From a virus, in the IMG/VR virus record IMGVR_UViG_3300044846_002246, positions 1-36,959 of that record: a stretch of DNA of 36,959 bases. One strand, given 5' to 3'. Each line of letters opens with the position of its first letter. Position 1 is the first letter of the stretch. A program made the translations under genes and the position numbers. A model generated the notes under the pieces. That model was given only the letters and a program-made list of their open reading frames with translations, searched no databases and had not been told where the DNA came from. Below are positions 19,701 to 28,452 of the stretch, piece by piece.

Positions 19701-22700
19701 TTGCCGGAGATATCCTTGCCGACACGAAGACGATGCTCGGTAAGGAAGTCCGTATTGACCGAGAACACATTGCTATACTCAGCAGCAAGCACGGACTTGG
19801 ATTCCCCGGAAGCCAGCGTACGAAGGATTGTCAGGAAGTTCTGCTTGTAGGTCTCAGGGATGCTGGTGTCAGCCGTGATGGCGGCGATCTCCTGACCAGA
19901 CGGGATACCCGTGCGGATAGGATTACCGTTGGGGTCGATGTACACTTGCATCCCACGCTGGTCTTCAGGGACGGAGTTGAGCGCGTCTTCCATCGCCCGG
20001 GTGAACTTGTCACCAAGACGGCCGACCTCCTCAGGGGTGCGGATATTCTTTCCGTCATCGGTCAGAACCCAATCAAGGCCGTTGCGCTTGATGAAATCGA
20101 TGCGGTTCTCTACAGGAACCATCGGGTCATACAGGTTGATAGGACGAACCCGATTGGAACCCTTGCCGCCAGTAGCAGCGATGACCTTGTCGTAGAACGC
20201 ATCCAGAACAGGGGAGCGAATAATCTCGTTCTTTTCGTTCAGGAAGTAACCACGGAGAGTGCCGTCCCCGGACTCGATGAACCGCATCCCGGCAGCCTCC
20301 AACTGGGCGGTAATGCCTTGAGCGTGCTTGCGCGAGAACACCCCGTAGGTGGGGTCGAACAGGTTCTTGAGCAGACTACTGGCATTGTCGCTGATAGTGC
20401 GGTCACCAAGCAGCGTCTTCTTAAGCACATCAAAGTTGATGGCAGAAGCCTCGCTGCCACGGGGAGTGGCAAGACCCGGACGATAGCCTGTCCGGCGAGT
20501 GTTCAAGTCCATCGAGGCCAAAATCCAAGTCATAGCCTCACGGGTCGGGTCAACGAGACCATCCTTATCCTTGAACCCGGAATCACGGTAACGGCTCAGA
20601 CCGTTCTTGTAATCCATCATAAACCGGGCGCGCTGCTCAGGGGAAAGGTCGGCAGCATAAGCCTTGAGGATCTCATCAGTAACCTTCCAACTGACAGCAT
20701 CGGGGGTATAGCCGCCACCCCACATCATATCTACCATCTCCGGCATCAGTTTCTCAACAGCAGAATCGGACAGCAGAGCGTGCCAGCCTTCGGAGATAGC
20801 GCCGATGTTATCGATGGTGTCGATATTGATATAGGTTGTCTTGCCCTGAGGGCCGTCAACAATGTAGAACCCGTTAGCCGCGCTGCGAACCGTAGAGCCG
20901 TCAGGCATAACACGGGTCTCATACGGCCGCATCGGAGACTTCACCTGAGACTCACCCCTAGCCGCAGCCAGATCGCCATCAATGACTGTCTGCTGCTCGA
21001 TGGCAACCTTCATCGAAGTATCAATCTCAGACCTACGCTGACGAAGTTTGTCCAAGGCGATACGGTTGGCATCGACCTTCTTCGGGTCAGTCCACTCAAT
21101 CTTCTCGGCTTCGACCAGCGCCTCGGCGGTCGCAATCTCGTTATCGATTGCCTTTAGTTCACGGGCGAACCCATCCATCTTAACCTTGTTGGTCTCGGAA
21201 TCCCCAGCGAGGGCTGTGGCTCGGTCGGCAGCGGCACGGGACTTGTCTAATTGAGCCTTGCGCTGAAGTGCGTATTCCTTGGCCTTGACAGGGTCGCCCG
21301 GATGGAGACCAGAAGCCTCCTCCATAATCATTTTGGCTTCGGCCGAAGTAGACTGTGTAAGGATTGTTGCAGCCTCAAACTCAGTGCCTTTAACAAACCG
21401 AACATTTCCTCGGTGAGCCATATGTAGGTCACGCACGATATTCGCGCGCTGAATGTAAGCGGCCGAGTCGTCCCCGGCACGGCCAAGGTACTCAACGATT
21501 GTAGCACGCTGAGCCGAATCCTTCATATCAGACAAGATTGTGGCTACATCGCCCAAAACCATTTTGGCGTGGACAGGGTCTGCACCCTTTGGAGTCATCG
21601 AGTACAGACGGTTAATAGTGCGAAGCGTACCAGAAAAACCGATACCCATACCGACACCAGCACCAACGGCATCCTCATCGGCCATACCAGCCAAAAGACC
21701 GCCAGTGATGCCTGCGATAACACCATCCTCCCAGACGACCTTTGAGCCGGAGCGCAAAATACGCTCGACTCCCAAGCCCTGCATACGGCGAAGAGAGGTG
21801 GCATCTTCAGCAAGGTTAGTGGCCTTTAGCATAGCCGCAGCCTGTTCCTTTGTGAGAGGAACACCGGGTGTCATAGGAATGCCGCTTACGATCTTACGGG
21901 CCTCTTCCTCCAAATCGATGGCCGTACGCAGGAAGGTGGATTCACCGTACTGCTTGCCGAGGGAAATATTCTTGGCGACAGCGGACTGGATTCGACCCAT
22001 CTGCTGAACACTAGCGCCGATGGCACGAAGCGTATCAGGACGAAGAACCTGAGAGAAGGTGACATACCCAGCACCAGTCAGAGCAGCACCGACAATATCG
22101 CCCTGAACCAAATACGCTCCAGCAGCGAGACCACCAATGGTCTTCCCGGCGACACTAGTGTTAGGAAGCAATGCTTTAAAGACCTTCGATGTAGCACGGC
22201 GAATAGCGCCAGCCTTTAGATTGGACTCGGACTGCTCATCAAGGAATTCAGCAACCCAGTTAATGCTTTTTCCTGTTGCGGATGTCGTAGCACCAGCAGC
22301 AGTTCCTACAGCGCCAAACTTAGGGCGGGATCGCAGTTTATCAATGCCAGCGGCATCATCAGGAAGGGCATCCAACTGCTTCTGGAGTTCGGAAACACGG
22401 GTAGACAGGGACTTGTTCTTGGAGATGGTAGAGCCAATCTCTTTGCGGATCACCTGAGCGGAGGGTGTCTGGCCGATACGGCTCTTGCGGTCGCCAAGGG
22501 CGAGGCCGATGACATCGTCATCTGTAAAATTGGCCCCCGGTACGAGCGTCTCCAGTTCGGCACGCATCTTTCCGACAGCATTACTGAACACATCGCTTGT
22601 CACATTGGCGGTAGCCCGCAGGCGGGAAGCCTCGGCAGCAACCTCGCCAAGGCCGGAACGGACGGCGGTCATCGTCTGGGCGGCCTGAGCAGCCTTAGCG

Positions 22701-24259
22701 CCTACACCAGCCAACTTGAGAGCGCCCATAAACACCAGCACAGGGTCGGCCATAGCCGCAGCATCGATGAGCCGCTTCTCCTGATTTGTTCTTTCGGCGT
22801 ACTTCGCCAAGTCAGTAGCACCTACCTGACGATACATCCAGCCAGTCACCGACTCGCCAGTACCACGCTGTTCATTATAGTTCGCTTCCCACTGGTCGAT
22901 ATAGGTGTCAAGGTGGGCAGGCGACATATCCTTGTACATATCGCTACTGCGAATCCAAGCATCAACGCCAGCCCCGAACAGACTACCCATATTCTTCATC
23001 TGATACTCGGTATGGAAGAACAGGGAACCGGGGTCAGTGGACTCAGAAACAAGCCCAACCAAAGACGGGATGGCTTTCAGAACACCCTCACCAAAGTTAG
23101 CCAAACGCTCATAGGACATTTGGGGACGGAAAGCGCCTTGCTGCTTAAGTTCGGCAAGACGCTTAAATGCGCTGAGTTCGTCAGGGTCTGCGTACTTACC
23201 AAAGCGGCGCTGAAGAATGGCGGCAAACTTACCTTGATCGTCATTAGCCTCGATGAGTTCAGGGCCATACTTACTGGCAAGTTCGTGTGCGCGCATCAAG
23301 ACGCTGTTGGCTTCATCACGCTCCTCACGGCTCTTGGACATCCATCGGTCGGATAGCACTGTCCGGCCATTCTCCATCAGGACTGCACCCTCGGAGCCAA
23401 TTGCTACAAGAGTGCCGATAGAGCCTTCTAAAAAGCCGCCAGCAGCATAACCACCCTCGGCGATAACCGTAGACAAACCCTCGACAACACCAGCACCAAA
23501 ACTAACACCGTGCTTATCCTTCCAGCGAGCCATAGCCTTGAAAGCATCACGGCGAGCCTCAGGTGTCTTTCCGAACAGATACTGCTCGGGGTTATTGAAC
23601 ACCATCTCGCCCCACTTGCTGTTCACATCAAGATTATCCACCATAGGCTTAAGTAGGCCCATCGTGTATGTCTTGGTGGTCTTGCGGGCGAAACTTTCAG
23701 CCTCCTCGCCCATCATCTTGCGGATGATGGATTGGTCTACGCCTGCGGCAGCGGCGATCTCAAGGATCTCCTTTGTCTGAAGGTCGGCTGGATAGAAGGT
23801 TGTTCCGGCAGCCTCGGCCTCGGCCATCTTGGCCTCGATGATAGGACGGATCTTCCCGAACACATACTTGGCATCGTGGTTGGCCTGCGGGCGCAGCGTA
23901 TTGACCGTAAACCAAGCAGCCTCCTCGGTTGACCTCTTACCCTCAGGGAGGTTCGCCTTGATGTTGTTGTAGAAGTCGGCGATTGGCCCTCGGGAGATAT
24001 CATCAGTAACAGAAAAATCCCCTCCCAACGGTGTCTGCGGAAGTGGAGTATCCGCTTTCTCAAACATCTGGAACAGGCTTCGATTGACAGACCGGAACTG
24101 GGGGTTCTTCCGCAGTTCGTACTCGTCAGTCCCCGGCTGCCACTGAGGGTCAGAAAACATCGTTCCCGCGCTCTGCCCATCAGGCAATGTGTAAAGGAAC
24201 GGTTCAAGAGGGTACGAACCCTCGCTGACCTGAGCCTTAAGGGGATTGGTTTCTGCCAT
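16754..24259 (-). CDS. giant internal virion (DNA ejection) protein, 2501 residues
   Basis: A 2501-residue protein, the largest in the window and the last gene of the virion operon. By position it corresponds to the largest ejection protein of podoviruses (T7 gp16 has 1318 residues), but I recognise no sequence match. It has several Gly/Ala-rich hydrophobic stretches that could insert into a membrane: about residues 250-300 (AGVVEGLSTVIAEGGYAAGG...), 706-743 (GGLAAGAYLVQGDIVGAALTGAG) and 843-883 (AGITGGLLAGMADEDAVGAGVG). A long Arg/Gln/Ala coiled coil spans about 2150-2270. No lysozyme-type Glu motif, RNA polymerase motif or protease motif could be identified by eye. It overlaps the spanin-like gene by 4 nt. 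The likely role is forming a trans-envelope conduit with the 24260-26392 and 27197-28033 products. Confidence 0.78.
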   Translation of the reverse strand: MAETNPLKAQVSEGSYPLEPFLYTLPDGQSAGTMFSDPQWQPGTDEYELRKNPQFRSVNRSLFQMFEKADTPLPQTPLGGDFSVTDDISRGPIADFYNNIKANLPEGKRSTEEAAWFTVNTLRPQANHDAKYVFGKIRPIIEAKMAEAEAAGTTFYPADLQTKEILEIAAAAGVDQSIIRKMMGEEAESFARKTTKTYTMGLLKPMVDNLDVNSKWGEMVFNNPEQYLFGKTPEARRDAFKAMARWKDKHGVSFGAGVVEGLSTVIAEGGYAAGGFLEGSIGTLVAIGSEGAVLMENGRTVLSDRWMSKSREERDEANSVLMRAHELASKYGPELIEANDDQGKFAAILQRRFGKYADPDELSAFKRLAELKQQGAFRPQMSYERLANFGEGVLKAIPSLVGLVSESTDPGSLFFHTEYQMKNMGSLFGAGVDAWIRSSDMYKDMSPAHLDTYIDQWEANYNEQRGTGESVTGWMYRQVGATDLAKYAERTNQEKRLIDAAAMADPVLVFMGALKLAGVGAKAAQAAQTMTAVRSGLGEVAAEASRLRATANVTSDVFSNAVGKMRAELETLVPGANFTDDDVIGLALGDRKSRIGQTPSAQVIRKEIGSTISKNKSLSTRVSELQKQLDALPDDAAGIDKLRSRPKFGAVGTAAGATTSATGKSINWVAEFLDEQSESNLKAGAIRRATSKVFKALLPNTSVAGKTIGGLAAGAYLVQGDIVGAALTGAGYVTFSQVLRPDTLRAIGASVQQMGRIQSAVAKNISLGKQYGESTFLRTAIDLEEEARKIVSGIPMTPGVPLTKEQAAAMLKATNLAEDATSLRRMQGLGVERILRSGSKVVWEDGVIAGITGGLLAGMADEDAVGAGVGMGIGFSGTLRTINRLYSMTPKGADPVHAKMVLGDVATILSDMKDSAQRATIVEYLGRAGDDSAAYIQRANIVRDLHMAHRGNVRFVKGTEFEAATILTQSTSAEAKMIMEEASGLHPGDPVKAKEYALQRKAQLDKSRAAADRATALAGDSETNKVKMDGFARELKAIDNEIATAEALVEAEKIEWTDPKKVDANRIALDKLRQRRSEIDTSMKVAIEQQTVIDGDLAAARGESQVKSPMRPYETRVMPDGSTVRSAANGFYIVDGPQGKTTYINIDTIDNIGAISEGWHALLSDSAVEKLMPEMVDMMWGGGYTPDAVSWKVTDEILKAYAADLSPEQRARFMMDYKNGLSRYRDSGFKDKDGLVDPTREAMTWILASMDLNTRRTGYRPGLATPRGSEASAINFDVLKKTLLGDRTISDNASSLLKNLFDPTYGVFSRKHAQGITAQLEAAGMRFIESGDGTLRGYFLNEKNEIIRSPVLDAFYDKVIAATGGKGSNRVRPINLYDPMVPVENRIDFIKRNGLDWVLTDDGKNIRTPEEVGRLGDKFTRAMEDALNSVPEDQRGMQVYIDPNGNPIRTGIPSGQEIAAITADTSIPETYKQNFLTILRTLASGESKSVLAAEYSNVFSVNTDFLTEHRLRVGKDISGKVENRSIVPLAFTMGEAPIYDANGKKVKVKGPDGKMVDATQRVVRLRAFDTKAFTASTNNAFTQGLFTLDDNGAKVYLKDPVGNPYTGNYIRSLFGSDAEFMNKATLWMRHYYKHGPLDPTAPVPLHPNGSPREVNPVSAEVLDPVNPARGAAMRDALRAIMGLESGKKRLGWVEDNRQTNTATGFAIRGTNFPISDFRLDQFGPLKENGQSMYIDQIGVSSGQFAMSVKGWGSQKIPTINGASTMTIKTVAEAGESRFLNGPELSVSEVRVHPSLPEVKLFIGYEKGVDGKQTKNLAYTVGDGRIVILNSADERRAVAAIRDKVAAREDAAWVDDALRDWRDNNNEALAATQAEKPKAGAASRIYDPVRSQNEFMGAVDGVFAVAKGGKMPPSMREFLNELNFSAEFSGGSKDAQAILESAIEVSKNRHSWKSSGDKYRAITKHLEEARDLVRDQSWAQKEAYVVPTLDNSLRSINDTFRLGRDNADQRVAGRIFEFNKQFAPDQFANNKEYLEAFIAKLDEQLFDAASLEGDEFTKASKPLEEMKDTAERALKRLEKNAPELWEAKPAAAAEAPVAGAAEVKPVNQQQLELGFEPEPTTRPLPDVPEMTPDEIARTRELRVDATGKITRVPMKVVEEQTRLRQRFEALLKQRQQQVKDTATALDRQQRIFIAEQNRRYADIVASEERFAAESRRRAQQEAQRDARAAAQAQRLADQAQARADAARIAFEKGVETQRAKATVKRDQTAKLLDLALSGNQPLIAPGLLLVDIDRLPIAIERKPVITDTVNTPSVTTRSNIVYLKNWSGFEAQTQAFQQAFFNYLHGAEIGKGKAIATQAFQGPMQAQQGINLINSRMWVAENSGARLLREYKNADKAAGRDIVTYKVYGANGAMIKTTNDAQDAVEAIENLERRFQSTLGVGVRKNLDAIGIGEAATSIVEGLGSEPATARRRPSNVSLQEQQTMRIPGVERYLPMSPKTDR

Positions 24260-26392
24260 TTATTTTTTGGGCTGGAATTTTGCGGGGTTGGAGCCTTCAA
24301 GTCCCTTCGCCTGTCCAGCCTTGCTTAGGGCGTTCCAAAGAGTTGTGCGGGCTTCAAGCAAGGCTGCCTTCTCCTCAGGGGTTGTCAACGCCCGACCACC
24401 CGGCCTAATGCCATATCGGTTATAGAACTTCTCGGAGTCGGCAACCGTAGCCTCAAGGGCTGCGGCCTGAGTTTCCGCACCAATGGAGCGAAGGTCAACA
24501 GCCTGTTTCTTGATCTGCTCAGGGTTGTAAACCATCCCCTGACCCTCAAGACCCTTGCGGTACATATTGTCAATAAAGACGGCCAAGGCGCGGGTGTTAG
24601 CCTCAAGGTCTGATGCGTCCAAATCGGGGGCAGCAGTATTCAGGTAGGTAATAGCCTTCTTGACAAACTCTCGGTCAGCGTCAGAGAAGTTACCGCCGGA
24701 AACAATGGCTCGCCGGAATGTGGCAACGCCGAATGTACTAGCCAGTTCGCCCTCAAAGTAGTTCTGCATATCAGATGCCAGAAGACGGAAACGCTGCGTG
24801 TAGTCATTGTTACCAGCGACACGGGACTTAAGCGTATCATCAAGGCGAATCAGGAAGTCAGTACCCTTCAGCCAGCCATCGTAGGTTTCGGCGACAGTAT
24901 TCTGCTGCGCGGTAGAAAGCGGAGCAATGCCGAATCGAGCCGGGTTGACCTTGTTGCCAGCCTTATCCTTGAGGTCGTAACCGATATGAACCCACGGCCC
25001 CTTGATAGGATATTCGGAAACAGCAGTACGCACGGCCTCCTCACCCTTTGCTGCCTCCTCACGGCCAGCGCGGTTAGCAGCCTCCTTAGCCAATTTGTCG
25101 GACGCTTCATTGCGTTTGTCCTGAATAGCCTGTCGAGCGGCAGTAGCGGCGCTCTCAGCGGCAGTGCGCTGAGCCGTAGCGGCAGACTGATAGTTGGCGA
25201 ATTCACGATTAATCGTAGACTCACGATCATCCAACTTCTTCATATCACGCTGCTCAGCCTCATCAATGCCCTTGAGCAGGTTCTGATTATAGGAGTTGGC
25301 GGCACTTGCTAGGTCGATGCCAACCTTGTTAGCCGGAAGCCTTTGAGCCTGCTTGCTTCTTGCAATAAGGACATTAGTCCTATCACGATCAGTGGAATAT
25401 TTCGTGCGAGTCGCATCGCGCTCAGCCTGAATGGTTTGCAACTGACCGCTGACACGGGCGGCTTCCTTCGGGACATCGTAGGTAGCCGGAGCAGCCGGAG
25501 CAGCAGCAGGGGCAGGGGCAGCAGCCCTAGCAGGAGCAGCCGCAGCAGTGGCAGCAGGCTTGGGGGCTGTCGGAGCGGCAGGGGCGGTAGCCTTGGCCGC
25601 AGGAGCCGCAGGCATAGCAGCCGGGGCAGCGGCAGCCGGAGTTGCGGTAACCGGAGCGGTATCTGCCACGCCAGCAGGCTTGTTGTCCACACTAGGAACA
25701 GCAGTGGCAGGCTCAGCAGTGGCAGCGGATGTAGTAGGCTTATCAAGCCCGGTAGGCTGATTGTAGACACCAAGCGACTCACCCGTAGGAGCGACTTCAG
25801 CAACATTAGGAACGGCAACACCAAAGCCCATCCCTGCGATGGCAGAACCATAAGTACCAGCATTGGCCTTTCGCTCAGCAGCCTTTGATTTCAGTTCGTC
25901 AATCTGCGCCCGCTTAAGATCCAGTTCGATAGCAGCAGTAGCCTTGGCAGCCTGCTCAGAAGCATACTTCTGTTCGCCCTGATACATAGAGGCGAACCTA
26001 TTAAGAGATTCGCCGCTCAACTTGGAGCCGTCACCGCCAGTGCTATTGTAGAAAGCGAGGTTCTTGTTAACCTCGTCCATATTGACCTTACCAGCCATAT
26101 TAGCCGAAAGCACGACAGTGCCGTCATCAGCCTTGACGAACTTTCCTTCTGATAGCCAATTATTGACAGCCTTAGTGCGTTCGTCATTCTTGATGTACGG
26201 AGCAAGGGCGGCCTTGGTGGTAATCTCTTGTTCTTGTTCTTTTTTATATTGATTAATTCCACCAGCAATAGCCTGAGAAGCAGTGGAAATGCCCTGACCG
26301 ATGGATGCGGCGGCGCGACCAAAACCCTCAACAAAACCGGGGGCAATCTGTTGAACCTGTTCAGACTGATATTTAGCGAATGGAGAGGCCAT
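24260..26392 (-). CDS. internal virion protein with Ala/Pro linker
   Basis: A 710-residue, predominantly helical protein directly upstream of the giant gene (TAAATG junction). The N-terminus (FGRAAASIGQGISTASQAIAGGINQYKKEQEQE) is a helix of the kind seen in phage ejection proteins. Residues about 197-305 are an Ala/Pro-rich low-complexity linker built from PAAAPAAP-like units. The remainder is long charged helices (for example EQRDMKKLDDRESTINREFANYQSAATAQRTAAESAATAARQ). Its position matches T7 gp15. No enzymatic motif is visible. The end of its coding sequence supplies the AATTCCAGCCCAAAAAA leader of the next gene. Confidence 0.72.
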   Translation of the reverse strand: MASPFAKYQSEQVQQIAPGFVEGFGRAAASIGQGISTASQAIAGGINQYKKEQEQEITTKAALAPYIKNDERTKAVNNWLSEGKFVKADDGTVVLSANMAGKVNMDEVNKNLAFYNSTGGDGSKLSGESLNRFASMYQGEQKYASEQAAKATAAIELDLKRAQIDELKSKAAERKANAGTYGSAIAGMGFGVAVPNVAEVAPTGESLGVYNQPTGLDKPTTSAATAEPATAVPSVDNKPAGVADTAPVTATPAAAAPAAMPAAPAAKATAPAAPTAPKPAATAAAAPARAAAPAPAAAPAAPATYDVPKEAARVSGQLQTIQAERDATRTKYSTDRDRTNVLIARSKQAQRLPANKVGIDLASAANSYNQNLLKGIDEAEQRDMKKLDDRESTINREFANYQSAATAQRTAAESAATAARQAIQDKRNEASDKLAKEAANRAGREEAAKGEEAVRTAVSEYPIKGPWVHIGYDLKDKAGNKVNPARFGIAPLSTAQQNTVAETYDGWLKGTDFLIRLDDTLKSRVAGNNDYTQRFRLLASDMQNYFEGELASTFGVATFRRAIVSGGNFSDADREFVKKAITYLNTAAPDLDASDLEANTRALAVFIDNMYRKGLEGQGMVYNPEQIKKQAVDLRSIGAETQAAALEATVADSEKFYNRYGIRPGGRALTTPEEKAALLEARTTLWNALSKAGQAKGLEGSNPAKFQPKK

Positions 26393-26396
26393 AAAA

Positions 26397-27197
26397 TTAG
26401 TCTTTCATATAAGAAAGTGGTGTTTGGTCTGCCCAAGGATATCTTGCTGATGCGTTCTCAACAGCACCCTTGAACTTAGGACAATAAACAACCTTAGCAG
26501 CAGTTGGCCTCTTGTCGAGACACGCTGTGCAAGCGTGGACATAATCTACATTGAAAGACCTGTCAGACTTTTCACGATACTTTCCGTCCACTTTCTCGTA
26601 TCGGTCTTTGTCCCAAGGTACATCGTTTTTCTCGATATAGTTCCAGATATCATCGTGCGACCAATCTCGCAGCGGGAACATAAAGTTCACCCAGCCCTCA
26701 CCAAATCGGCTGTTAATCCTAGTGCCAGCATCGCCACCCAAAATTGGGTCGCTGTCGCATCCTTTGTGTCCAATCCAGATCATATCCCAATTAGCCTGAA
26801 TGTTCAACTGCTTCGGGCGGTTAAGGATATCAATAGCGCACGCCCAAGGCTTACCTTCTACCGGGGGAGTAATCCCAGTAGGACAGGTCATAGTGGAGGT
26901 GTTCAATCCGTAAACATTTTGAACCTCAAACTCATCTCCTGTCTGCTGGAAAGCAGAACTCATAGGATGCCAAGAGTACACCTCAAGGGCATAGTCGGCA
27001 ATTACCTTGTTCTGGAATGAGTACTTAACTGGTTGCCAAGGCTCTTTGAAGAACACCACAGGCAACTTGATCCCAAGCGTATGCAAGATATGGAAAAGAA
27101 CCATAGAGTCCTTACCACCCGACCAAGCCAAGGCAGAGCGATTAGGGACAGCAAACCCAGCGCGGATTAGTTCTATGGTTTTATCCAGTTTGCTCAT
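26397..27197 (-). CDS. PP-loop ATPase of the PAPS reductase/sulfotransferase-like family
   Basis: A 266-residue protein with the ATP-pyrophosphatase P-loop SGGKDS at residues 26-31 (ALAWSGGKDSMVLFHIL), as in PAPS reductases and the sulfur-transfer enzyme DndC. Further landmarks are FFKEPWQP, FPLRDWSHDDIWNYIEKNDVPW (typical of the family's C-terminal part) and CTACLDKR plus VVYCPKF near the end, which may form a redox or metal site. Such enzymes activate a substrate by adenylation, often for sulfur chemistry. It lies between two internal virion protein genes with TAATG-type junctions, so it is expressed late with the particle. Substrate unknown; assimilatory PAPS reduction, nucleic-acid thiolation and another nucleotide reaction are all possible. 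Confidence 0.85.
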   Translation of the reverse strand: MSKLDKTIELIRAGFAVPNRSALAWSGGKDSMVLFHILHTLGIKLPVVFFKEPWQPVKYSFQNKVIADYALEVYSWHPMSSAFQQTGDEFEVQNVYGLNTSTMTCPTGITPPVEGKPWACAIDILNRPKQLNIQANWDMIWIGHKGCDSDPILGGDAGTRINSRFGEGWVNFMFPLRDWSHDDIWNYIEKNDVPWDKDRYEKVDGKYREKSDRSFNVDYVHACTACLDKRPTAAKVVYCPKFKGAVENASARYPWADQTPLSYMKD

Positions 27198-28033
27198 TAG
27201 ATCATTGCCGCCCCAATAGTTGCCGCCCCACCGATAACAGCGCCACCAATCGCACCAGAACGCTGGGCATTTGCAGACTGAACGGCCGTTTCCATCTGAA
27301 TGCGGTTGGCACGGATGTTAGCCAGATACTGGGACTCAGGTGTAAGGAAGGAGGACTGGCCGAGAGCGCCGTATGTAGACTGGGCGGCATTAACCATCCC
27401 AGTAAGGCCGAACTGCTGTCCAGCACCAAAGGCAGGGGTAAGGTAGCCCTGATAGCCCATCTGCTGCTGACCAGCACCCATCTGGTAGGCCGCCTGAGCG
27501 GTGGCCTGACGCTGCTGCTGGCGCTGCTGACCCAGACCATAGGTGTTCAAGATCTCAAGGTCACTACCCTGACGGCTGAACTGTAGACCACGCGCCTGAG
27601 CAGCCGCCCGGGCCGCCTGCTGGGCTTGATTGGTTTCCTGCGATGTAAGACCAGTCCCGGCCTGAAGACCCTCAAGCGCCTGCTGGCCGAAGGTGTTATA
27701 GATACCCCGGGTGTTCGCATCGAGGGATCCAATGGCAGCCTGAGTAGCCTGAGCGCCAAGGCCACCCATCATATTCAACTGGCTGGTGGCGTACTGCTGC
27801 TGGAACTGGTCAGCCCTAGGCTGCAAGTCTCCATAGAGGCCAAGAAGCCCAGTAGCCTGACCTCGCATCGAGGACATCTGCTGGGCAGTAAGCATAGGCT
27901 GCAAACGAGCCTCCGCATCTGTTTGTCTAATCAGGAGTTGTTCCTGCGCCCGAAGGGCATTAGACCCCTCAGTCAGATACTGTTGATAGTCCGCTTCCGG
28001 GTTGGGAGCGGGAGTTTTTTCTTTTCCACCCAT
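27197..28033 (-). CDS. internal virion protein, Gln/Ala-rich (T7 gp14-like position)
   Basis: A 278-residue protein very rich in Gln, Ala and Gly (QQQRQATAQAAYQMGAGQQQMGYQGY), mostly helical, ending in a Gly/Ala-rich hydrophobic segment (SGAIGGAVIGGAATIGAAMI) that could insert into a membrane. These features and its position beside the 710- and 2501-residue proteins match T7 gp14-type ejection proteins, which are released into the host envelope before DNA. No direct sequence match is claimed. Confidence 0.72.
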   Translation of the reverse strand: MGGKEKTPAPNPEADYQQYLTEGSNALRAQEQLLIRQTDAEARLQPMLTAQQMSSMRGQATGLLGLYGDLQPRADQFQQQYATSQLNMMGGLGAQATQAAIGSLDANTRGIYNTFGQQALEGLQAGTGLTSQETNQAQQAARAAAQARGLQFSRQGSDLEILNTYGLGQQRQQQRQATAQAAYQMGAGQQQMGYQGYLTPAFGAGQQFGLTGMVNAAQSTYGALGQSSFLTPESQYLANIRANRIQMETAVQSANAQRSGAIGGAVIGGAATIGAAMI

Positions 28034-28452
28034 TAGATTTGTTCGGTTAGGTTGATATATTTGTTAGAGATTTCGACCACCTTGTCGAATTGAACCGCCC
28101 ACTTCTTCTGGTTTTCCCAGTTAGGGTAACGCTGCTTAAACTTCCAGACAAGGCCAATCCGGCCTTTGGCGTTTAAAGCGCACCAGTCCATAATGCAAAG
28201 TTCTTGGTTAGGCTCGTCTTTGAGCGTAACTCCATAGACTGGGTTAAGGGCATTCTCGTCCCCTACATACGGGTTGGCGATAGGGTACGCTACGCCCACT
28301 CCGGCGATCCGACCCTCGTCATAAGAGACGAATAGGTAGTCGTGAAGGAACGCCCAACGAAGGTAGTTCTTCGTGTTATTAATGCCAAACGCCTCCCTGC
28401 GACCCTTGTAGCGGTTCGCATCAACGAAGGAGGTTAGTTCGGAAAGGAGCAT
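28033..28452 (-). CDS. GNAT-fold-like protein in the virion operon
   Basis: A 139-residue protein whose layout (N-terminal helix, then YLFVSYDEGRIAGVGVAYPI, then ELCIMDWCALNAKGRIGLVWKFKQRYPNWENQKKWAVQF) resembles the GNAT acetyltransferase fold. The usual acetyl-CoA loop (Q/RxxGxG/A) is degenerate here (NAKGRIG), so activity is doubtful. T7 gp13, a small protein required for assembling the internal core, is also GNAT-like and sits next to the ejection genes; a similar assembly role is an attractive inference. It overlaps both neighbours by 1 nt. Confidence 0.6.
   Translation of the reverse strand: MLLSELTSFVDANRYKGRREAFGINNTKNYLRWAFLHDYLFVSYDEGRIAGVGVAYPIANPYVGDENALNPVYGVTLKDEPNQELCIMDWCALNAKGRIGLVWKFKQRYPNWENQKKWAVQFDKVVEISNKYINLTEQI

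Noticed and set aside
19733-21157. 474-codon plus-strand frame inside the giant gene
   Set aside because: It is antisense to a 2501-codon open frame with coherent protein composition; long antisense frames are expected with this codon usage and there is no start signal or neighbour.
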